Origin: Thermoplasmata archaeon
GTDB taxonomy: Archaea; Thermoplasmatota; Thermoplasmata; Lutacidiplasmatales; UBA184
Reading direction: 5' to 3'
Assembly (NCBI GenBank): GCA_013044425.1
Contig: JABEUK010000076.1
Span: 1 to 12,690, forward strand
Length of the DNA stretch: 12,690 nucleotides
The position numbers and the translations under genes were made by a program. How positions within the stretch are numbered: the first letter of the stretch is position 1; the number at the start of each line of letters is the position of its first letter. Shown here one piece after another: positions 6,919-12,690 of this stretch. Under the pieces are notes generated by a model. The model worked only from the letters and a program-made list of their open reading frames with translations, was not told where the DNA came from and made no database searches.

Positions 6919-9588
6919 ATGAACTCCGCCGATCCCCTAGGTGTGCTCGAGTCGGTTTTTCTGGCCGGAGAAGATTCGTTCGTCTACCGCCTCGACCGCC
7001 TCTCGGGGATCGATCACTCCAAGCTCGCCCGTCGTCCCCGGACCGTCCGCATCCTCCTGGAGAACCTCGTGCGTCGGTTCGATCCGACGCGCGTGAACCC
7101 GGAGACGGTCCGCGCGCTCGCCGAGGGCCGCGACATCCCCCCTACGGTCGAGATCCCGTTCTACCCGGCGCGGGTCCTCTTGCAAGATTTCACGGGGATC
7201 CCCACGCTCGTCGATCTCTCCACGCTGCGCAACGACGCGGCCGAGCGCGGGCTCGACCCGAAGCGGATCAATCCGATCGTGCCGGTCGATCTCATCGTCG
7301 ACCATTCGGTCCAGGTCGATAGCTTCGGCACACCCCGATCGCTCACGATCAATCTCGATCACGAGTACGAGCGCAACGGGGAGCGGTACCGCTTCCTGCG
7401 CTGGGCGAAGGCTGCGTTCTCGAACACCCGGATCGTGCCGCCGGGCAACGGCATCTGCCACCAGGTGAACCTCGAGTACCTCGCCTCGGTCGTCCAGCGC
7501 CAGGAGATCGCGGGGACGCCCGTGGCCTTCCCGGACACCCTGATCGGAACCGATTCCCACACCACGATGGTCAACGGCGTCTCGGTCCTCGGATGGGGAG
7601 TGGGAGGGATCGAGGCGGAGGCGGTGATGCTCGGCGAGCCGTACTTCCTCGCCGATCCGGTCGTGGTCGGAGTCGAACTGATCGGCTCGATGCCGGAAGG
7701 AACGACGGCGATGGATCTGGCCCTCACGATCACCCGTCGCTTGCGCGAGCGCGGCGTGGTCGATCGGTTCGTGGAGTTCTTCGGCCCCGGGGTCTCAGGG
7801 CTCGCCGTCCCGGATCGAGCGACCCTCTCCAACATGTGCCCGGAGTACGGCGCGACGGCCGCCTTCTTTCCGATCGACGAAGCCACGATCGCCTACCTGC
7901 ACGGTACCGGACGCGACGCCCGGGCCGTGGCTCGGGTCGAAGCGTATGCGAAGCTCCAGGAGCTCTGGGGCACGAAGCTGAGCGGCGAGCTCGAGTTCGA
8001 CGACGTGCTGACGATCGATCTCGGGAAGATCGTCCCCACGATCTCCGGTCCGGGCAACCCCCAGGAGTCGATGGCCCTCTCCGACGCTCCCGCCGGATTC
8101 GCCCGATCGCTGGCGGCCTACCGGAAGCTCAAGCCGGCCGTGCCGAACGGCACCGCGGTCGCGCCCGACGGTTCGATCGTGATCGCGGCGATCACGAGCT
8201 GCACGAACACCTCCAATCCCTCCGTCATGCTCGGCGCCGGGCTCATCGCGCAACGGGCGCTCGCCCTCGGGCTGCGGGTGCCGTCGTACGTGAAGACCTC
8301 GCTCGCGCCGGGTTCGAAGGTCGTCACCGACTATCTCCAGCGCGCCGGGCTGCTCCAGCCGCTCACCGATCTCGGCTTCGGAGTGGTCGGCTTCGGCTGC
8401 ACGACCTGCATCGGCAATTCCGGCCCGCTGCCCCCGGACGTCGCGAAGGACGTGACGGAGCACGATCGCTACGTCGCAGCCGTGCTCAGCGGGAACCGGA
8501 ACTTCGAAGCACGGATCCACAACCAGGTCCGTGCGAACTACCTCGCCTCTCCGATGCTCGTCGTGGCCTACGCCCTCGCCGGACGAATGGACGTCGATCT
8601 GACCCGGGACCCGATCGGGAAAGGCCCGGACGGCGCTCCGGTCCGGCTGAAGGATCTCTGGCCGACCTCCGCCGAGATCCGGCGCCTCGTGGAAGCCGAT
8701 CTCGACCCGGAGATGTTCCGCGAGAAGTACCGGGCGATCGAAGTGGGGGACGTGCACTGGGAGTCCCTCGATCCTCCCGCGGGGGACCTCTACGCTTGGG
8801 ATCGCGCTTCGACCTACCTCCGGGCCGCGCCGTACCTCCACCTGCCTCCCCCCTGGATCCCCGAGCGCGGGGTCCTCGCCGAGGGAGCCCGGGCGCTCCT
8901 GACCTTCGGCGACCAGATCTCGACGGACCACATCTCCCCGGCCGGCGAGTTTCCCGAGAGCACTCCCGCGGGCCGGTACCTGCTCGCCCACGGGGTTCCC
9001 GCGTCGCAATTCAACACCTACGGAACGCGCCGAGGGGACCACGAGGTGATGGTTCGCGGGACGTTCGCGAATCTCCGTCTGAAGAACCAGCTCGTGGCAC
9101 CGAAGGAGGGAGGGTGGACCGCGCATCTCCCCGAGGGGGACGTGCTCTCCGTCTACGATGCCGCCGAGCGCTACCGCACCGAAGGCGTCCCGCTCATCGT
9201 GCTGGCGGGGAAGAGCTACGGCCAGGGAAGCTCTCGGGACTGGGCCGCGAAGGGACCCCGCCTGCTCGGGATCGGCGCCGTGATCGCGGAGAGCTTCGAG
9301 CGGATCCACCGGACCAATCTGATCGAGATGGGCGTGCTCCCGCTCCGCTTCGCCCCGGACCGGGGTTGGAAGGCCCTCGGCCTGTCCGGGCGCGAGTCGT
9401 TCCGCCTGCGCGTCGCATCGGGCGGGGAGCTCTCCCCTCGGGGAGCGATCACGCTGGAGGCGCTTCGTGAGTCGGATCCGCCGATCGCGGCGACGCTCGA
9501 ATGCGCGATCCACTCCCCGATCGAGCTCGAGTACTACCTCGCGGGCGGCGTGCTCCCGTACGTGATGAGCCACCGGTTCGCCCGCTAG
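6919..9588 (+). CDS. acnA: Aconitate hydratase (AcnA/IRP1 type)
   Basis: This enzyme isomerises citrate to isocitrate through cis-aconitate in the TCA cycle, using a [4Fe-4S] cluster. The 889 aa length is typical of the AcnA/IRP1 class. Cluster cysteines are C428 (SCTNTSNPSVM), C494 and C497 (GCTTCIGNSG), close to human IRP1 C437, C503 and C506. Other motifs are LQDFTGIP, VDHSVQVD, GTDSHTTMVNGVSVLGWGVGGIEAEA and, in the C-terminal swivel domain, the active-site loop SYGQGSSRDWAAKGPRLLG. The ATG at 6919 has GGAG only one base upstream. A GTG at 6943 is possible but less likely. The 74-bp gap after thiQ shows no clear TATA box, so read-through from the thi operon cannot be excluded. The AcnB class and 3-isopropylmalate dehydratase are excluded by domain order and motifs. 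Confidence 0.97.
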   Translation: MNSADPLGVLESVFLAGEDSFVYRLDRLSGIDHSKLARRPRTVRILLENLVRRFDPTRVNPETVRALAEGRDIPPTVEIPFYPARVLLQDFTGIPTLVDLSTLRNDAAERGLDPKRINPIVPVDLIVDHSVQVDSFGTPRSLTINLDHEYERNGERYRFLRWAKAAFSNTRIVPPGNGICHQVNLEYLASVVQRQEIAGTPVAFPDTLIGTDSHTTMVNGVSVLGWGVGGIEAEAVMLGEPYFLADPVVVGVELIGSMPEGTTAMDLALTITRRLRERGVVDRFVEFFGPGVSGLAVPDRATLSNMCPEYGATAAFFPIDEATIAYLHGTGRDARAVARVEAYAKLQELWGTKLSGELEFDDVLTIDLGKIVPTISGPGNPQESMALSDAPAGFARSLAAYRKLKPAVPNGTAVAPDGSIVIAAITSCTNTSNPSVMLGAGLIAQRALALGLRVPSYVKTSLAPGSKVVTDYLQRAGLLQPLTDLGFGVVGFGCTTCIGNSGPLPPDVAKDVTEHDRYVAAVLSGNRNFEARIHNQVRANYLASPMLVVAYALAGRMDVDLTRDPIGKGPDGAPVRLKDLWPTSAEIRRLVEADLDPEMFREKYRAIEVGDVHWESLDPPAGDLYAWDRASTYLRAAPYLHLPPPWIPERGVLAEGARALLTFGDQISTDHISPAGEFPESTPAGRYLLAHGVPASQFNTYGTRRGDHEVMVRGTFANLRLKNQLVAPKEGGWTAHLPEGDVLSVYDAAERYRTEGVPLIVLAGKSYGQGSSRDWAAKGPRLLGIGAVIAESFERIHRTNLIEMGVLPLRFAPDRGWKALGLSGRESFRLRVASGGELSPRGAITLEALRESDPPIAATLECAIHSPIELEYYLAGGVLPYVMSHRFAR

Positions 9589-9613
9589 GCCCGCCGGGCG
9601 AGGGCGACGCGTG

Positions 9614-9634
9614 CCGGGGCGTGCGCCGCCCCGG
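9614..9634. terminator. GC-rich inverted repeat after acnA (possible terminator)
   Basis: CCGGGGC (9614-9620) and GCCCCGG (9628-9634) form a perfect 7-bp stem with a 7-nt loop, 25 bp after the acnA stop. No T-run follows on either strand. Archaeal terminators are usually T-rich, so the role is uncertain; it could instead protect a 3' end. Confidence 0.3.
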
Positions 9635-9644
9635 GGCCGTGAAC

Positions 9645-9667
9645 GGATCCGCTCGCGGGAGCGATCC
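9645..9667. terminator. Second hairpin between convergent acnA and tRNA-Arg
   Basis: GGAT plus CGCTC (one bulged C at 9649) pairs with GAGCG plus ATCC, giving nine base pairs around a GCGG loop. It lies between the ends of the convergent acnA and tRNA genes, where a bidirectional terminator would be useful. There is no T-run, so function is inferred from position only. Confidence 0.3.
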
Positions 9668-9687
9668 CTTCGGGCCGATCGGAGAGA

Positions 9688-9794
9688 CGCCCGTGCTGGG
9701 ATTCGAACCCAGGTCTGAGGCTCCGCAGGCCTCTAGGATATCCAATGTAGCAGGACGGGGGGAACCCCCGCTCCCGTAGCTACCCCACACGGGC
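9688..9794 (-). tRNA. tRNA-Arg (anticodon GCG) with a D-loop intron
   Basis: This tRNA reads CGC codons. The acceptor stem is GCCCGTG/CACGGGC (7 bp, 9788-9794 with 9689-9695) with discriminator G at 9688; CCA is not encoded. The T-arm is CTGGG-TTCGAAT-CCCAG. The anticodon arm is GAGGC-CTGCGGA-GCCTC, placing anticodon GCG at 9724-9726 after U33. The gene is 107 nt, about 33 too long, and the surplus lies in the D-arm. Removing 9745-9777 gives a 74-nt tRNA with D-loop AGCTTGGATA including G18G19. The D-stem is then three pairs (G10-U25, G11-C24, G12-C23). It runs convergent to acnA and divergent from gatD. The isotype is firm; exact splice sites could shift by a base. Confidence 0.93.
9745..9777 (-). 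other. Noncanonical tRNA intron in the D-loop with bulge-helix-bulge fold
   Basis: In tRNA orientation the 5' exon GTAG pairs with CTAC near the intron end, forming a 4-bp central helix. It is flanked by a 3-nt bulge CTA on the 5' strand and a 3-nt bulge ATT on the 3' strand. Inside, CGGGA pairs with TCCTG (one G-U), then CGGGGG with CCCCCG around a TTC loop. Cutting after the second base of each bulge removes 33 nt, as archaeal splicing endonuclease does. The outer exon helix is not evident, so this is a relaxed motif. The intron sits between positions 17 and 18, not at the common 37/38 site. Confidence 0.8.
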
Positions 9795-9833
9795 ATTCGT
9801 GGTCGTTCGTGCCGAGGCGTGCGAGCGGAGGAG

Positions 9834-9843
9834 TGTATAAAAG
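9834..9843 (-). promoter_or_regulatory. TATA box for tRNA-Arg
   Basis: The minus strand reads CTTTTATACA, centred about 45 bp upstream of the tRNA 5' end, in otherwise GC-rich DNA. A start about 25 bp downstream would give a precursor leader of roughly 20 nt. The other strand reads TATAAAAG, so use for gatD is also possible. Confidence 0.6.
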
Positions 9844-9875
9844 CCCGGTCTCGGCGATCGCGCCCGCCGCGCCAC

Positions 9876-9884
9876 AATTTATAG
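9876..9884 (+). promoter_or_regulatory. TATA box for the gatDE operon
   Basis: AATTTATAG lies 46 bp before the gatD ATG at 9926, which places the transcript start near 9905. That is downstream of the alternative ATG at 9899, and so supports the 9926 start. It stands back to back with the tRNA TATA box about 41 bp away. Confidence 0.6.
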
Positions 9885-9925
9885 CGCGGGACGCTGCGAT
9901 GGGAGGAGCGGGAGTTCTTCCTCCG

Positions 9926-11245
9926 ATGAGTCCACCTACCGCGAAGGATCCCTGGGAGACCCTGCGGACCCTCCCCATGGGCCAGCGGATCGAACTGCAC
10001 GACCCGGCGGGAGCCGACTGGACGGGCACCATCGTTCCTTCTCACGACCTTTCCGGAGATCGGATCCTGCAGCTCAAACTGGAGAGTGGGTACAACGTCG
10101 GGATCCGAGTCGGAACGGACTTCTCCTTCCGGGCCGCGCCGGCGTCGCCGCCCTCGGCAGCGTCCGAGGAGCGAGCCCGAGCGGGCCCGAGCTCCACCGT
10201 GCACCCGGGAGAGCCGATCGCCCTATTGACGACCGGGGGCACCATCGCCTCTCGGATCGACTACGAGACCGGCGGGGTTCGCCCGGTCCGTGGCGAGCGC
10301 GAGATCCTCGACTTCTATCCCGACCTGCTTTCGGAGGGCCCCGTCCGGGTGGTCCCGGTGTTCGATCGCCTCAGCGAGAACATCGCTCCGAATGACTGGT
10401 CGATCCTCGCGGAGCGGGTCGCCCTCACCTTCCGGGAGGGGGCGCGGGGGATCGTGATCGCTCACGGAACCGATACCCTCGGCTTCACCTCCGCGGCCCT
10501 GTCGTTCCTCCTTCCGGAGCTTCCGGGACCGGTGGTGCTCGTCGGTGCCCAGCGATCGCCGGACCGGCCCTCGTCGGACGGCACGTCCAACCTGCAGGCG
10601 GCGGCCCGTGTGGCACGCGACCGCCGGATCGGGGAGGTCGTGGTGGTGATGCACGCCGGGCTCTCCGACACCCGCTTTGCGATCCATCGGGGCACGCAGG
10701 TGCGCAAGATGCACTCGAGCCGTCGGGACGCCTTCCGCAGCCGAAACGGCCCTCCGCTCGGCGTGGTCGAGGGCGCCGAGATCCGCCTCGAGTCCAGGGT
10801 CCGGCCTCCCAGCCCGCGCGGAGCGCGCTTCGACGGACCGCTCGATCTCTCGGGCCGGCTCCTCTGGTACTACCCCGGCTTGACGCCGGAGCTCGCCGAG
10901 GGGTTCGTGCAGGGCGCGCGGGGGATCGTCCTCGCAGGGACGGGGCTCGGCCACTTCGCCTCGGTCCACGTCGACTGGATCCGGCGGGCGGTCGAGGCCG
11001 GGGTCGTCGTCGCGATGACGACGCAATGCCTGGAGGGATTGGCCGATCCGTTCGTGTACGCGACCGGCCGAGAGCTGCATCGAGCGGGGGTGCTCTTCCT
11101 GGACGATCTCCTTCCCGAGACGGCCTACGTCAAGCTGTTGTGGGCCCTGGGCCACGCGACGAGCCCGGACGAGGTGAGAGCCCTGCTGCGGCTCGACCGT
11201 GCGGGAGAGTTCGTGGCGCGCCATCCGGCCCGAGGCGAAGAGTGA
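9926..11245 (+). CDS. gatD: Glu-tRNA(Gln) amidotransferase subunit D
   Basis: GatD is the asparaginase-type subunit that hydrolyses glutamine and passes ammonia to GatE for making Gln-tRNA(Gln) in the cytoplasm. With the ATG at 9926 the protein is 439 aa, close to the Methanothermobacter protein (435). The N-terminal domain is GQRIELHDPAGADWTGTI to YNVGIRVG (about 19-63), followed by a Pro/Ala/Ser-rich linker (about 71-93). The L-asparaginase-like domain has TTGGTIAS with catalytic T103, HGTDT with T182 and D183, LVGAQRSPDRPSSDGTSNL, and K261 in VRKMHSSRRDAF. These match the known T101, T177, D178 and K254. Earlier in-frame starts (9809, 9899) lie upstream of or within the promoter region and add non-family residues. 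The stop overlaps the gatE start by four bases. Plain asparaginase is excluded by the N-terminal domain and the gatE partner. Confidence 0.95.
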   Translation: MSPPTAKDPWETLRTLPMGQRIELHDPAGADWTGTIVPSHDLSGDRILQLKLESGYNVGIRVGTDFSFRAAPASPPSAASEERARAGPSSTVHPGEPIALLTTGGTIASRIDYETGGVRPVRGEREILDFYPDLLSEGPVRVVPVFDRLSENIAPNDWSILAERVALTFREGARGIVIAHGTDTLGFTSAALSFLLPELPGPVVLVGAQRSPDRPSSDGTSNLQAAARVARDRRIGEVVVVMHAGLSDTRFAIHRGTQVRKMHSSRRDAFRSRNGPPLGVVEGAEIRLESRVRPPSPRGARFDGPLDLSGRLLWYYPGLTPELAEGFVQGARGIVLAGTGLGHFASVHVDWIRRAVEAGVVVAMTTQCLEGLADPFVYATGRELHRAGVLFLDDLLPETAYVKLLWALGHATSPDEVRALLRLDRAGEFVARHPARGEE

Positions 11246-12690
11246 GGGCGGGGCTCGAGGTCCACCAACAGCTGGCCACGGGCAAACTGTTCTGCGCCTG
11301 TCCCTCGGAGCTCTCGGACGCGATCACGGGGACGTTTTCGCGCCGTCTTCGAGCCTCGAGCGGCGAGAACCGCGGGATCGACGCCGCCGCTGCCCATCAG
11401 GCCTCCCGGGGATTGACGTATCGCTACGAGGCGACGGAGTCGAACTGCCTCGTCGAGATGGACGAGGAGCCGCCGCACGCGCTCAACCCGGCCGCTCTCG
11501 ACACCGCCCTCACGCTGGCCCGCATGCTGCACGCCCGGGTGCTGGACGAGATCGAGGTGATGCGCAAGATCGTGGTCGACGGCTCGAACACCTCCGGCTT
11601 CCAACGGACCGCGCTCGTCGCCGCGGGCGGCTACCTCGAGCTCGGGACGCGTCGGTACTCGATCCTGTCGATCTGCCTCGAGGAGGACGCGGCCCGAAAG
11701 ATCTCCGAGAAGGGCGGGGAGGTCCTCTACCGGCTCGACCGACTCGGCATCCCGCTCATCGAGATCGCGACCGGACCGGATCTGACCAGCCCGGAGGAAG
11801 CGCGAGAGGTCGCGGAGGAGATCGGGGCGCTCCTGCGGGCGACTCGGCGCGTACGTCGCGGGATCGGCACCATCCGCGAGGACCTGAACGTTTCCACGGA
11901 GGGCGGCCGGCGCATCGAGATCAAGGGAGTGCAGGAGCTCCGCCGCCTTCCCCAGTACGTCGAGCGCGAGGTCGAGCGCCAGCGGGTGCTGCTCGAGGTC
12001 CGCGATCGGCTCCGAGAGCGGCAGGCGCCGAGCGCGTTCGCTCCGGGCCTCGACGTGACGGAGCTCCTAGGGAGCGTCGAGAGCGGGCCGGTGGCCGATG
12101 CCGTCCGCCACGGAGGGGTCGTGCTCGCGATCGCCCTTCCCGGCTTCGCCGGCCTATTGAAGAGCCCGCCGAACTCGGAGGAGCGTCTCGGACGAGAGCT
12201 CGCGGACCAGGCCCGCTTCCTCGGGCTGCGTGGGATCCTGCACTCGGACGAGCTCCCCGGCGCTGGGATCGGCGCGGAGGAGACGGAGCGGGTGCGAACC
12301 CGGCTCGGCTCGGGCCCGAACGACGCGTTCGTTCTGGTCGCGGATCGAGCGGCCGAACGGGCCCGTGCGGCCCTCGATCGGATCGCGGCCCGTGCGCTCG
12401 CCGCGCTCGACGGCATCCCGGCCGAGACCCGCGACCCGCTGCCGGACGGGCGCAGCCGGTTCTCGCGACCGCTCCCGGGCAGGGACCGGATGTACCCCGA
12501 GACCGACGTCGCGCCCATTCCCATCACTCCCTCGAGCCTCGTACGCATCGACGCGAATCTTCCGGAGCGTCCCGCGGCGTTGCGCGAACGGCTCGCGCGC
12601 GACTTCCATCTCGTCGCCGAGGTCGTCCGGCAGCTGGTGGCGGGCGGGCATGTCGACGCGTTCGAAACGCTCGCGCACGAGGGCCACGCG
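11242..12690 (+). CDS. gatE: Glu-tRNA(Gln) amidotransferase subunit E (3' end cut by window edge)
   Basis: GatE binds Glu-tRNA(Gln), activates the glutamate with ATP and amidates it with ammonia from GatD. The frame opens at the GTG at 11242, overlapping the gatD stop as GTGA, and stays open for 483 codons to the window end; the full protein is usually about 620-640 aa. Motifs are GLEVHQQLATGKLFCACPS (4-22), EMDEEPPHALN, DGSNTSGFQRT (113-123), CLEEDAARKISEKGG, RLDRLGIPLIEIATGPDL and GTIREDLNVS followed by IEIKGVQEL. A GAD-type insert follows (VLAIALPGFAGLLKS to GLRGILHSDELPGAGIG). PGRDRMYPETDVAPI and the start of the tail domain come last. The N-terminus is unusually short: GLEVHQQL begins at residue 4, where homologues carry about 8-12 residues first. 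No earlier start fits, because upstream is gatD. DEEPPH and the GAD insert identify GatE rather than GatB. Confidence 0.96.
   Translation, partial: MRAGLEVHQQLATGKLFCACPSELSDAITGTFSRRLRASSGENRGIDAAAAHQASRGLTYRYEATESNCLVEMDEEPPHALNPAALDTALTLARMLHARVLDEIEVMRKIVVDGSNTSGFQRTALVAAGGYLELGTRRYSILSICLEEDAARKISEKGGEVLYRLDRLGIPLIEIATGPDLTSPEEAREVAEEIGALLRATRRVRRGIGTIREDLNVSTEGGRRIEIKGVQELRRLPQYVEREVERQRVLLEVRDRLRERQAPSAFAPGLDVTELLGSVESGPVADAVRHGGVVLAIALPGFAGLLKSPPNSEERLGRELADQARFLGLRGILHSDELPGAGIGAEETERVRTRLGSGPNDAFVLVADRAAERARAALDRIAARALAALDGIPAETRDPLPDGRSRFSRPLPGRDRMYPETDVAPIPITPSSLVRIDANLPERPAALRERLARDFHLVAEVVRQLVAGGHVDAFETLAHEGHA

Noticed and set aside
7795..9573. 592-codon minus-strand frame opposite acnA
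   Set aside because: It is an antisense shadow of a fully conserved aconitase, with composition typical of GC-rich artefacts.
9745..9777. Insert read as a long variable arm or a broken tRNA
   Set aside because: Variable region is a normal 4 nt, and the insert lies in the D-arm with a splice-type fold, so an intron explains it better.
9809..9925. N-terminal extension of gatD
   Set aside because: It overlaps both TATA boxes and lies upstream of the expected transcript start; the residues are not GatD-like.

Overview
The window looks archaeal and very GC-rich (roughly two thirds GC by eye). Three things point to Archaea: a gatD-gatE pair (the archaea-specific Glu-tRNA(Gln) amidotransferase), a tRNA gene interrupted by a small intron with a bulge-helix-bulge splice fold, and TATA-box promoters. 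A TPP riboswitch is uncommon in Archaea and best known there from Thermoplasma relatives, so a high-GC Thermoplasmatota lineage is my best guess. That placement is inference, not proof. All protein genes are recognisable, and I see no mobile element, CRISPR array or rRNA.

Layout from left to right: (1) the 3' part of pyrF (type 2 orotidine-5'-phosphate decarboxylase, + strand), cut by the left edge. (2) A minus-strand pair, pdxS then a GT4 glycosyltransferase, whose end overlaps pyrF tail to tail. (3) A divergent control region of about 300 bp, with a TATA box for pdxS on one side and a TPP riboswitch on the other. (4) A plus-strand thiamine ABC transporter operon, thiB-thiP-thiQ, with overlapping genes. 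(5) acnA, aconitase. (6) A region of about 340 bp holding two hairpins, a minus-strand tRNA-Arg(GCG) gene with a D-loop intron, and two back-to-back TATA boxes. (7) gatD and the 5' part of gatE, which runs off the right edge.

How the genes work together: the riboswitch should reduce thiBPQ expression when thiamine pyrophosphate is plentiful, and a hairpin covering the thiB Shine-Dalgarno sequence suggests control at translation. PdxS makes pyridoxal phosphate, so two cofactor supply units share one intergenic region; no pdxT glutaminase gene is adjacent. GatD releases ammonia from glutamine and GatE uses it to convert Glu-tRNA(Gln) to Gln-tRNA(Gln). AcnA serves the TCA cycle. The content is mostly housekeeping. 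The most notable items are the intron-bearing tRNA-Arg, the archaeal TPP riboswitch with possible competing hairpins, and the sequon-rich anchored ThiB.
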